DNA from: an uncultured Clostridia bacterium
Lineage (GTDB): Bacteria; Bacillota; Clostridia; TANB77; CAG-508
DNA length: 15,686 bases
Direction of reading: 5' to 3'
NCBI GenBank assembly: GCA_949746285.1
Contig: CATJZH010000152.1
Coordinates: 1-15,686 of the forward strand
Below are positions 7,666 to 15,056 of this stretch, in pieces. The position numbers and the translations under genes were made by a program. The first letter of the stretch is position 1, and every line of letters starts with the position of its first letter. Under the pieces are notes generated by a model that was not told where the DNA came from, did not search any database, and was given only the letters and a program-made list of their open reading frames with translations.

Positions 7666-7694
7666 TTTACTTTTTCTACCATATTTGATATGCT
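7666..7694 (+). promoter_or_regulatory. Probable promoter of pbp1A
   Basis: TTTACT, 17-base spacer, TATGCT, 32 bases upstream of the TTG start; it lies back to back with the promoter of the divergent gene. Confidence 0.5.
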
Positions 7695-7725
7695 TTAAGT
7701 AATTTTGAAAAGAGGTAGATAAGTT

Positions 7726-10117
7726 TTGAATAGAGTTGGAAAAAGAAATATAGATAATAATGAACAAAATAGTAAAAAGTATTCTCATATTAGTTTTAAA
7801 AAATTAAAAATAATATTAATTATATTTTTAGTGCTAATAATTTTACTTGCCATAAGCACTGGAATTTCAATTTCTAGATGGCAAAAATTAGCAATAGATA
7901 TGATAGCTAACACACCTTCTCAAGTATTAGATACAGATGGAAAAAAAATCGCTGAACTAGGTACACATAAAAACACAAAAAACATATCCCTTTCTGATAT
8001 GCCAAATAATTTAAAAAATGCGTATATTTCAATTGAAGACCAACGTTTTTATAAACATCCTGGAGTTGATTTTCCTAGAACAACAGCAGCAATTTTATCA
8101 TATATAAAGAATTTAGGATCTTCTTCTTTTGGTGGAAGCAGTATTACTCAACAATTAGTAAAAAATTTAACTGGTGATAATTCTTCTAAAGTAACAAGAA
8201 AAATAAATGAATGGATAAAAGCTTTGGCTATTGAAGGAGTTCTTGAAAAAAATGAAATTTTAGAAGCTTATTTAAATATTATATATGTAGGACCAAATAT
8301 TTATGGTGTTGGATTAGGTTCAGAATATTACTTCAATAAAAATATAGAAGATTTAAGCTTAGCTGAGTGTGCTTTTTTAGCTGGTATAAATAACTCACCT
8401 AATTCTTATAATCCATTTGGAGAAAAAGATAATTCTGAAAAAATTTCTAAAAGAACAAAAACTGTTCTTGCTAAAATGTATGAACTTGAATATATTTCTG
8501 AAGACGAATACAATAAAGCTGTTAGAGAAACAGAAAACGGCCTTAAATTTAAAAATGGAAAAATAGATTCATCAGAAAATAATTCTATTTACTCTTATCA
8601 CACAGACGCATTGATTACTGAAATTATAGATGAAATTTCTAAAAAGAAGCATATCTCTACAGATTTTGCAACAAACTACATAAATATGGCAGGATTAAAA
8701 ATTTATAGTACACAAAATAGTAAAATTCAAGATGAAATCGAAACTGAACTTTCTAAAAAGAAATATCTATTAAAGTCTAAAACTGATACTGCTGTTACTG
8801 CTCAGGCTGCAATGGTTATAATAGATCATTCAACTGGTCAAGTTGTACGGGTGTGTTGGTGGACTTGGAAAAAAAGAAACTTCAAGAGGATTCAACAGAG
8901 CAACACAAGCTCTTAGGCAAACTGGATCCGCCGGTAAGCCTTTGGCTGTTTTAGCTCCTGCTCTTGATAAAAATATAATAACTCCAAGCAGTATGTATTT
9001 AGATGAAGCCACTACTTTTAACGATGGCACTGATGAGGGCTACTCTCCTACTGATTATAATGATTATAAAGGTTATATAACAGTAAGGCAAGCAACAGAG
9101 TCTTCTCAAAATATACCTTTTGTAAAAATTATGGAACAAATTACTCCAAAAACATCTATTCAATATATGAAAAAAATGGGAATATCTACACTTACAAAAA
9201 CTGATGAAAATCTAAATTTAGCTTTAGGAGGATTAGATAAAGGTATTACTCCTTTAGAAATGGCGGCAGCATATGCTTGTATAGCTAATGATGGAATTTA
9301 TATAGAACCTACTTTTTATTCTAAAATAGAAAATAATATTGGAAAAACTGTAATAAAATCAAAATCTAATAAAAAGAAAGCTTTTTCAAAACAAGTAGCC
9401 TATTTACTAAAATCTTTATTAAAAGAACCTGTCACTGCCTCTTCTGGAACAGCTAAATATTGTAATATTAATGGAATTGATGTTGCTGCTAAAACTGGTA
9501 CGACTAATGATGATTATGATAGATGGCTTTGTGGATTTACTCCATATTATTCTGCTGCTACTTGGTTTGGATTTGATTTAAACGAAACAATAAACTTTAA
9601 TAGAAAAAATCCTTCTGGTCAAATTTGGGCTAATGTAATGAAAAAAATCCATTCAGGACTTAGCAAATCTACATTTGAAGTTCCTTCTGGACTTGAAACT
9701 CTTGAAATTTGTTCTAAAACTGGAGAAATTGCAAATAGCGGTTGTCCAGCCTCATATACAGAATACTTTTTAAGTGGCACTGCTCCTACAACATTTTGTA
9801 TAGAACACTCTGCTTCTTCTACAACTAAATCTATAAAAGATACTACTAATTCAAACAACTTACAAACTGAAACTCCAGATAATCAACACTCATCTAAAGA
9901 AGAACAGCATACTCAAAATAATAACTCTACATCAACAAAACAAGCAGAAAGTAATTCTTCTGTTTCTCCAACTAAATCAGTAAATAACACTTCTACATCA
10001 TCAGAAATACCAACAACTAATACTTCTACAAATACCTCATCTATTCCTGATGATTCTAATACAATAGATGATGACACAAATTTCTTTGAAAGTGATGACA
10101 ATACTTTTGAACAATAA
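7726..10117 (+). CDS. Bifunctional penicillin-binding protein 1A (transglycosylase/transpeptidase), +1 frameshift at 8848
   Basis: Class A PBP that polymerises glycan strands and cross-links them at the outer face of the membrane. With the shift it is 796 aa. A cytoplasmic basic start is followed by a membrane anchor (about 27-49). The GT51 domain has EDQRFYKHPGVD (catalytic Glu104) and GGSSITQQL (136-144). The transpeptidase domain has SAGK (Ser401), SQN (460-462) and KTG (589-591), and a Ser/Thr/Asn-rich tail runs from about 695 to the end. The TTG start is supported by AGAGGT about eight bases upstream; no other start lies before the anchor. The first frame runs to GQVV, then CGG at 8848, and would end 22 codons later. 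Skipping C8848 gives GGG TGT GTT GGT GGA, that is GCVGGLGKKETSRGFNRATQ, the normal start of the transpeptidase domain. Both halves are intact, so this is one gene. Confidence 0.92.
8848..8851 (+). other. CGGG quadruplet, putative +1 frameshift site read as Gly
   Basis: Frame 1 reads GTT GTA CGG GTG TGT TGG TGG; dropping the C gives GTT GTA GGG TGT GTT GGT GGA and restores the glycine-rich VVGCVGGLG that opens the transpeptidase domain. Same form as the sites at 174 and 11668. Confidence 0.65.
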
Positions 10118-10171
10118 GAATAACTGGCAAGTCCATAGTATTATAGTAAAGCATAACTTTCTTATTATATA

Positions 10172-10212
10172 AAAATAATTATCCCTTGACATAACCAAGG
10201 GATAATTATTTT
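10172..10212. terminator. Bidirectional terminator between pbp1A and the 10223-10663 gene
   Basis: A perfect 17-bp stem (10172-10188 with 10196-10212) with a 7-base loop, A-tract on the left and T-tract on the right, between convergent genes. Confidence 0.85.
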
Positions 10213-10222
10213 ACATAATCGC

Positions 10223-10663
10223 CTATATTTTGAATATTTCTTTCAATTCATCATACTTAGCTGGAAAAATAAAATCAAAAAAATGAGTTTTGACGGTATT
10301 AATCTTTTCAGGGTATTTATCGGAATCCCTAATTAATTGGAGATATTCCATTAAATGGAAACCGAATGATACTTCTTCCGTTATTTCACATTTTTCCGCA
10401 TAATATTCAAAAGTTGCTTTTTTTCCTTCATTAATTATATTAAATTTTCCAATTCGTAATCTTACCTCATTAATAAAATCACAAACTTCATTTGTTTCAC
10501 AAGCTAAAATAAGAAGTGGAGCATCTTTATCTTCCATCCTAGCGTAGTATTGTTCCTCATCTTCTACCTGTTCTGTTTTTAACCGTTCTAGCTTTTCTAA
10601 ATAATCCGCCTTCCATTCATAAAAGGCTACAATCTCTTTCATTGATAATTTGAGTTTTGCCAT
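10223..10663 (-). CDS. Unknown 146-aa cytoplasmic protein with foreign codon use
   Basis: No family recognised. The chain is soluble, helix-rich at both ends (IVAFYEWKADYLEKLERLK; SDKYPEKINTVKTHFFDF) with a mixed middle; there is no signal peptide. The codons differ from the neighbours: CTC, GCG, ACG, ACC, GTC, CAG and CGG all appear, whereas the surrounding genes almost never use them. It holds the only in-frame CGG (10583-10585, residue 27) that reads through as Arg in one frame. If CGG shifts +1 here as it seems to elsewhere, translation would stop at once (GGT TAA). Together this suggests a recently acquired gene. The start ATG follows GGAGGGG. A promoter overlapped by a perfect inverted repeat lies upstream, and the terminator at 10172-10212 closes the unit. 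Confidence 0.75.
   Translation of the reverse strand: MAKLKLSMKEIVAFYEWKADYLEKLERLKTEQVEDEEQYYARMEDKDAPLLILACETNEVCDFINEVRLRIGKFNIINEGKKATFEYYAEKCEITEEVSFGFHLMEYLQLIRDSDKYPEKINTVKTHFFDFIFPAKYDELKEIFKI
10583..10585 (-). other. Only in-frame CGG in the window that reads through without a shift
   Basis: Minus strand CTA GAA CGG TTA AAA. In frame it is Arg27; with the +1 skip it becomes GGT TAA, a stop. It is the one exception to the CGGN pattern, in the one gene with foreign codon use. Confidence 0.7.
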
Positions 10664-10697
10664 TTTTCATCCCCTCCATTTGTAGTTGACTCCATAT

Positions 10698-10725
10698 ATT
10701 ATATTTTGTTTGCTATACAAACAAA
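10698..10725 (-). promoter_or_regulatory. Promoter with overlapping inverted repeat (operator-like) for the 10223-10663 gene
   Basis: Minus strand TTTGTT, 16-base spacer, TATAAT. The -35 and spacer are covered by a perfect 8-bp inverted repeat TTTGTTTG-N5-CAAACAAA (10705-10725), a good layout for a dimeric repressor. No repressor gene is adjacent, so it would act in trans or be the product itself. Confidence 0.55.
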
Positions 10726-10769
10726 TAGTTTATGCATAATACCATCTTTATTTGATTTTGTCAATAAAT

Positions 10770-11471
10770 TTATTTTGAATTTAAAATCCATTTTATAATC
10801 TCTTTTTTTATTTCAAAGTATTCTTCCTTTTCAAATTGCATGTTGGAAATACAATATTTTTTATCAGAAATATGAGAGCAAAACATACATTCATCTAAGT
10901 TTTTAGCATCTTGAATAAAAAATGAATTGCTTATCTTTGCAGAACAAATTACATTATAACTATTTATACATTCTCCTGAATCGTCTACTCTTATGCAAAA
11001 ACTTGAACCTCCTGTTCTCTGACATGCTAAAATAAATTCTGAACTTCCGCATCCATCACAAAATAAAATATTTTTACATTCTCTACAATCCAATGACCTA
11101 TATACATTTTCAGAACGATATATTGTATCACTTTTAGATATATTTATTGAATCATATATTCTTTCTGTTGTTGTATAATTTATTTTTTTCCATAATTTTA
11201 AAATATCATCTAATGATTTTATCTCTCTTTTTTTAATCATCCACCCATGCTGCTCATCATAAATCTCCATATTTTTCTGAGATATAAATTTAGTTGGATT
11301 TATTGACTCTGCCCAAGTTGTTTTTGAGGTAAAACTATCTGTAACTTTTTGTGGTAATTTTATATCAAAAGCAAATTTATTTAATAATTCCTCTAATGTA
11401 TAAATATTATTTGTTTCAAAAACATTTTTAAATATTTTATTTACGGTTTGCAAAGCTTCTTTATTATTCAT
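10770..11471 (-). CDS. Cysteine-rich protein paired with the HerA/VirB4-clan ATPase
   Basis: Function unknown; I have an impression of similar proteins in Clostridia but can name no family. Of 233 residues, the N-terminal half (about 1-100) is helical with an absolutely ordinary composition. The segment 105-210 holds 11 cysteines (129, 132, 138, 141, 150, 159, 168, 176, 195, 198, 207) in loosely repeating units of about 9-11 residues with recurring Ser and aromatic positions (IYRSENVYRSLDCRECKN). This suggests a small beta-solenoid or a multi-metal fold with three C-x-x-C pairs. There is no signal peptide or membrane segment, so reduced cysteines and metal binding are more likely than disulphides. 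The ATG at 11471 overlaps the end of the frame-restored ATPase by 8 bases, so the two are translationally coupled and probably form a complex or pathway. Confidence 0.8.
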   Translation of the reverse strand: MNNKEALQTVNKIFKNVFETNNIYTLEELLNKFAFDIKLPQKVTDSFTSKTTWAESINPTKFISQKNMEIYDEQHGWMIKKREIKSLDDILKLWKKINYTTTERIYDSINISKSDTIYRSENVYRSLDCRECKNILFCDGCGSSEFILACQRTGGSSFCIRVDDSGECINSYNVICSAKISNSFFIQDAKNLDECMFCSHISDKKYCISNMQFEKEEYFEIKKEIIKWILNSK

Positions 11472-13348
11472 TTACTAGCTTTCTCCTTCCTGTAGACTGT
11501 GATTTCATTATTTCCTTTATACTAACTTCGGTATTTATTAAAAATTTATTTTTCTTTTTTACTTCTTTTATAAAGCTAGTTTCGCTCCTATCCTCTTCTA
11601 AGTCAATTTTTCTAGGATATGAATTTGCATCTAATGTTTTTGCTTTAAAAGCAGGAATAACTCTTCCGCAATCTACTAATTCTGACTACACATTCCCTAT
11701 TTGCAAGTTCTGAAAGCATCTTTACCTTAGCAAAATGAGAATCATGAACAGCAAGTTCCATTAACATATTCCTGCTTAGTATAATTGCATCTTCTCTTGA
11801 TACTCTAAAAGTATAATAATTTACTACATTAGAAAATATTGCTTTTTGAATATCCTCATTTATTTGATTAAAATATTGACCAGATAATATTAAAGATAAA
11901 TTATATTTTCTACTTTCTGATAAAAATCTTTTTAAAATTGGATTTTGAACAACTGCCACTTCATCTACAATAAAAATAATATGTTCTTCAATAACACCTT
12001 TCTGCATTAAATTAAATAATCCTGTCATTATTAAACCAGATATTGTTTTACAAAGTTTCTCTCCAATTTTTGATTGGTCTAAAGATATTACTGATAAAAA
12101 ATTATTTTTTATAGTTTCTTCAATACTATCTAATTTTTGATTTTCATTAAATACTGGCAAAATTGTCATTTCATCTATAAAAGAAACTATTGGAGAAATT
12201 GCCTCCTGATGTGATTTATTTTTTAACTGGTTAAAATCTTTCAAAAAGAAATTTAAAATAGGTTCTGGTAAAATTGATTTATATTTCTTTATAATTTTAT
12301 TTCTATACTCATCATCTGTTACCAGTTTTCTCAGTACTGTTAACTTCATCTTTTCTATAAATATTAAAAGATATATACTATGTCTTAAAACTCTTTCTAA
12401 TTTTGAATTATATTCCTGTGCCATTAAATCCTTAAAAATATCTACTAAGTTTTCTGTTTCAGAAACCACATTATTTTTATCGCTTTTAAACAAATCAATA
12501 CTATATTTTTTACTCTTAAAATCTACTACTTTTGAATTTTCTAACCCACCTATCTCATTCTCAAGTGAACTATGTGGGTCAATTACCACTATTTTATATT
12601 TCATTTTATAATTTTGATTATTATGTATATTACTTATAAGCAAACTAAGTAATTTTGACTTTCCTGTACCAGATCCACCTATTACCATAGAATGTTTATC
12701 AAAATCATAATTATTTAAATTTAAAAAATAATCTTCTTGAAAATAAGGAAAAGCATCTAGTTTTAAAATACTATTTTTTTTATCACTTTCAAATGCATTT
12801 AATGATTTTTCAATATTTAAATATTTTTTTACATCTCTTGTATGTAAAAATCTCGTATGTGTGGAAAAATCTATGCTTAAAAAAATATGTGGTATATTAA
12901 AAAAAGCTTTCTTTATATATACTTTATTATATTTATTTCTGAAAATTAGTGATGTAAAATAAATATAATTATCTCGTTTATATGGAATAATTTCTATCTT
13001 TGCTTCTAGTAGAGTTCTTTTTTTCTTACTTTCATTTCTGTCATATACGTCTATAACTGTTTTCTCTTTATTTGTAATAAAATATGGCGTTTTAAAAAAA
13101 CTCCATTTTTTTATTTTCTCTGGCTTGTCTATTTTTTTTATTAAAAAACTTCCTAAATCACTTAAAGTTGTAGGCATTTCGTTTCTACATTTAATAAAAT
13201 ATCTTACTTTGTTTTTTTCAAATCTAATATATATATTCCATTTAATTAGTAAGCCATTTAATTTTGATATATATAATATAAATTTATTCCATTCTACTTC
13301 TGTTACAAAGTCATTTGTAAAAAGCACTTCAAACCATTTATTTTGCAT
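11464..13348 (-). CDS. HerA/VirB4-clan P-loop ATPase (DUF87-like), +1 frameshift at 11668
   Basis: A DNA- or protein-pumping ring ATPase by family resemblance. Walker A is GGSGTGKS (224-231) and Walker B IIFIVDE (457-463, Asp462-Glu463), followed by LSGQY (488-492), the usual sensor Gln of this clan. The N-terminal 200 residues are strand-rich with no membrane segment. The frame reads to RISRL and then CGG at 11668-11666, ending six codons later at 11645. Skipping the C gives GGA AGA GTT ATT CCT, continuing GRVIPAFKAKTLD for 67 more codons, to TAA at 11464. That makes 627 aa and an 8-base overlap with the Cys-rich gene. Sixty stop-free codons in such A/T-rich DNA, the family-like GxVxPAxKxxTL ending and the tidy overlap show that the extension is real. 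The start ATG has GGGGGG six bases upstream. No other conjugation or secretion genes are in view. Confidence 0.85.
11665..11668 (-). other. CGGA quadruplet, putative +1 frameshift site read as Gly
   Basis: Minus strand AGA TTG CGG AAG AGT; dropping the C gives TTG GGA AGA GTT ATT, restoring LGRVIPAFKAKTL. Unshifted reading ends after six more codons. Same form as the sites at 174 and 8848. Confidence 0.65.
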
Positions 13349-13384
13349 AATAATCCCCCCTTTTAATTATACATTTTTTAAACA

Positions 13385-13426
13385 AAAAAAACTGACTTTT
13401 CTATAATCAGAAATGTCAGTTTTTTT
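13385..13426 (-). terminator. Terminator of the AraC-type regulator gene
   Basis: A 12-bp outer stem (13385-13396 with 13415-13426) with additional inner pairing, followed on the minus strand by T-rich sequence; it separates the regulator from the ATPase operon. Confidence 0.75.
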
Positions 13427-13464
13427 GCAAATATCATAATGTCCTCTTTTGTTCTATTTTATTC

Positions 13465-14265
13465 TTATTCTATTGGAATTAAAAATTCAGTTATATCATC
13501 ATGATAATATTCAAGTTCTGGAATTGGTCTTAAATTAAATTTACAGCTTGGAAGAAATTTTTCGTAAAATTCTCTAGATTTAGCTTGAATATCTTTAGCT
13601 TCTTGTGAATTTATTTTAAATACGAGCCATTTTGACTTTGGTATTAGTATTTTTTCAAACTCCTCAATCTTTTTACTATATGCAACCCCGTACTCGTAAT
13701 TTATGCTATCTACTCGTGATTCGTACATCACTATACCATAATTCGGATATCCATATTTTTGAGCATATTTATTAGTCATATCTTCAAAAAAATTTGGGGC
13801 TTCTTTTTGTATTGTATAATATGTAGTCTTTATTTTTTTACCATAAAGTATTTTTTCATCTAGCTCTATAATGCTATATTCTATACTGGTATTTTCATCT
13901 ATATCTTCATTAAACTTTAATCTCGTATATATCCTCAATTTTTCTGGATTGTTTTTAGCCGCACTTGGTTTTATCCCATGAAATTTTTCAAATGCTCTTG
14001 AAAAAGATGTTGCATTTTCATATTGATATTTTAATGCTATATCTATTATTTTTCCATTATTTTTATATAAGTCATACCCTGCATTTGATAATCTTCTATT
14101 TCTAATATATTCTGTTATTGAAATATTTGAAAGCAAAGAAAATATTCTTCTCATAGTATACTCATTTGTACAAATAATTTTTGCAACATCTGCATAATTT
14201 ATATTATTTTCCAAATTATTTTCAACATATTCAATTATATTATTTAATCCTTTATATATATTCAC
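13465..14265 (-). CDS. AraC-family regulator with GyrI-like effector-binding domain
   Basis: The N-terminal 100 residues form the double helix-turn-helix DNA-binding domain (NYADVAKIICTNEYTMRRIF; second motif DIALKYQYENATSFSRAFEKFHGIKP). The rest (about 115-266) matches the GyrI-like ligand-binding fold found in drug-responsive regulators (WLVFKIN near the end and LEYYHDD...FLIPIE). It probably binds a small molecule and controls efflux or detoxification genes elsewhere; no such gene is adjacent. I start at the GTG at 14265, with GAGG eight bases upstream, giving 266 aa. The longer frame from ATG 14310 would take its first 15 residues from an intergenic repeat (14280-14320) and has no ribosome binding site. 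It has its own terminator. Confidence 0.88.
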   Translation of the reverse strand: MNIYKGLNNIIEYVENNLENNINYADVAKIICTNEYTMRRIFSLLSNISITEYIRNRRLSNAGYDLYKNNGKIIDIALKYQYENATSFSRAFEKFHGIKPSAAKNNPEKLRIYTRLKFNEDIDENTSIEYSIIELDEKILYGKKIKTTYYTIQKEAPNFFEDMTNKYAQKYGYPNYGIVMYESRVDSINYEYGVAYSKKIEEFEKILIPKSKWLVFKINSQEAKDIQAKSREFYEKFLPSCKFNLRPIPELEYYHDDITEFLIPIE

Positions 14266-14279
14266 TTTCTTTTCCTCTA

Positions 14280-14320
14280 TGTCCAATTGGGGACGTTTAT
14301 TAATGGACATTTTTGTCCAA
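14280..14320 (+). repeat. Palindromic intergenic repeat, copy A
   Basis: A 41-bp element TGTCCA...CCAA containing GGGACGTTT and the inner palindrome GGACA-TTTT-TGTCC, with another TGGACA at 14324-14329 that pairs with the first TGTCCA. Copy B is its inverted counterpart, with 35 of 41 bases the same. It overlaps the 5' end of the long form of the AraC-type frame. Confidence 0.75.
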
Positions 14321-14357
14321 CTATGGACACTTGTTACTTAATTCTAATTTCCCTATA

Positions 14358-14906
14358 TTATAATTTATGAGGTTCTGGATATTCTACTCCAAATGTTTCT
14401 ACTGTTACTTCTTTCATTACTGGTGGTTCTACTGGTCTATCCTTTCCACCTCCAAACGAACTTCTTGTAACAACTCTTGTTTTTACTATTCTATCAACTT
14501 CATCCATTCCTTCTAATACCATTCCAAAGGCTGCATACTGACCATCTAAAAATGTTGAATCATCTGTTACTATAAAAAATTGTGAACCTGCACTATTTGG
14601 CAAACTACTTCTTGCCATTGAAATAACTCCTCTTAAGTGAGAAATTGGATTTTCAAATCCATTATCTTTAAATTCACCTTTTATTCCATATCCTGGTCCA
14701 CCCATTCCTGTTCCTTCTGGATCTCCTCCTTGAATCATAAATCCTGGTATTGTTCTGTGAAAAAATAATCCATCATAAAATCCTTTTTTTATTAAACTTA
14801 TAAAGTTATTTACTGTTTCAGGTGCTTTACTTGGATAAAGTTCTATTTTTATTATTTCTCCATTTTCCATTTTTATTGTTACTATTGGTTTTTCACTATT
14901 TTCCAT
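14358..14906 (-). CDS. Cyclophilin-type peptidyl-prolyl cis-trans isomerase
   Basis: Speeds up proline isomerisation during protein folding, in the cytoplasm (there is no signal peptide). The 182-aa chain has the cyclophilin active-site segments FHRTIPGFMIQGGDPEGTG, ISMARSS, NSAGSQFFIV and QYAAFGMVLEGMD, including the catalytic Arg of FHR and the peptide-binding QGGD and SQFF. The family's usual Trp in the cyclosporin pocket is not present, as is common in bacteria. The ATG at 14906 follows AAGGAG by eight bases. It is flanked on both sides by inverted copies of a 41-bp palindromic repeat. The final 30 residues (RSSFGGGKDRPVEPPVMKEV) are typical of clostridial members. Confidence 0.95.
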   Translation of the reverse strand: MENSEKPIVTIKMENGEIIKIELYPSKAPETVNNFISLIKKGFYDGLFFHRTIPGFMIQGGDPEGTGMGGPGYGIKGEFKDNGFENPISHLRGVISMARSSLPNSAGSQFFIVTDDSTFLDGQYAAFGMVLEGMDEVDRIVKTRVVTRSSFGGGKDRPVEPPVMKEVTVETFGVEYPEPHKL

Positions 14907-14985
14907 TTTACACTCTCCTTAATGTCCAGTTAAAGTAGATGTTTGTTTTTGATGTTATAATATATTCTAAAACATATGTATAAAA

Positions 14986-15026
14986 TTGGACAAAAATGTC
15001 CCAAAACAAACGTCCCTAAATGGACA
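14986..15026 (-). repeat. Palindromic intergenic repeat, copy B (inverted relative to copy A)
   Basis: On the minus strand it reads TGTCCATTTAGGGACGTTTG... to GGGACATTTTTGTCCAA and matches copy A at 35 of 41 positions. It lies 80 bases upstream of the cyclophilin start and may supply part of that promoter (TTGTCC, 18 bases, TAGAAT on the minus strand). Confidence 0.75.
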
Positions 15027-15056
15027 CTTTTATTTTACTACTTATTCTTTCTTTTT

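Noticed and set aside
8830..9030. Minus-strand frame of 66 residues across the pbp1A break
   Set aside because: It lies opposite a strongly conserved transpeptidase sequence, with no ribosome binding site; it is a shadow.
8843..10117. A separate gene for the transpeptidase half starting at TTG 8843
   Set aside because: There is no ribosome binding site or promoter, and the two halves abut inside one conserved motif; a single frameshifted gene explains it better.
174..11668. Homopolymer sequencing errors as the cause of the three breaks
   Set aside because: None of the sites is in a homopolymer run; each is a single C before GG. The many long A and T runs in the window, where such errors would be expected, are all in frame. 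A systematic base-calling error at CGG remains possible and is listed as a test.
13125..13406. Plus-strand frame opposite the ATPase start
   Set aside because: A shadow frame with no start signal; the opposite strand has a strong ribosome binding site and conserved gene.
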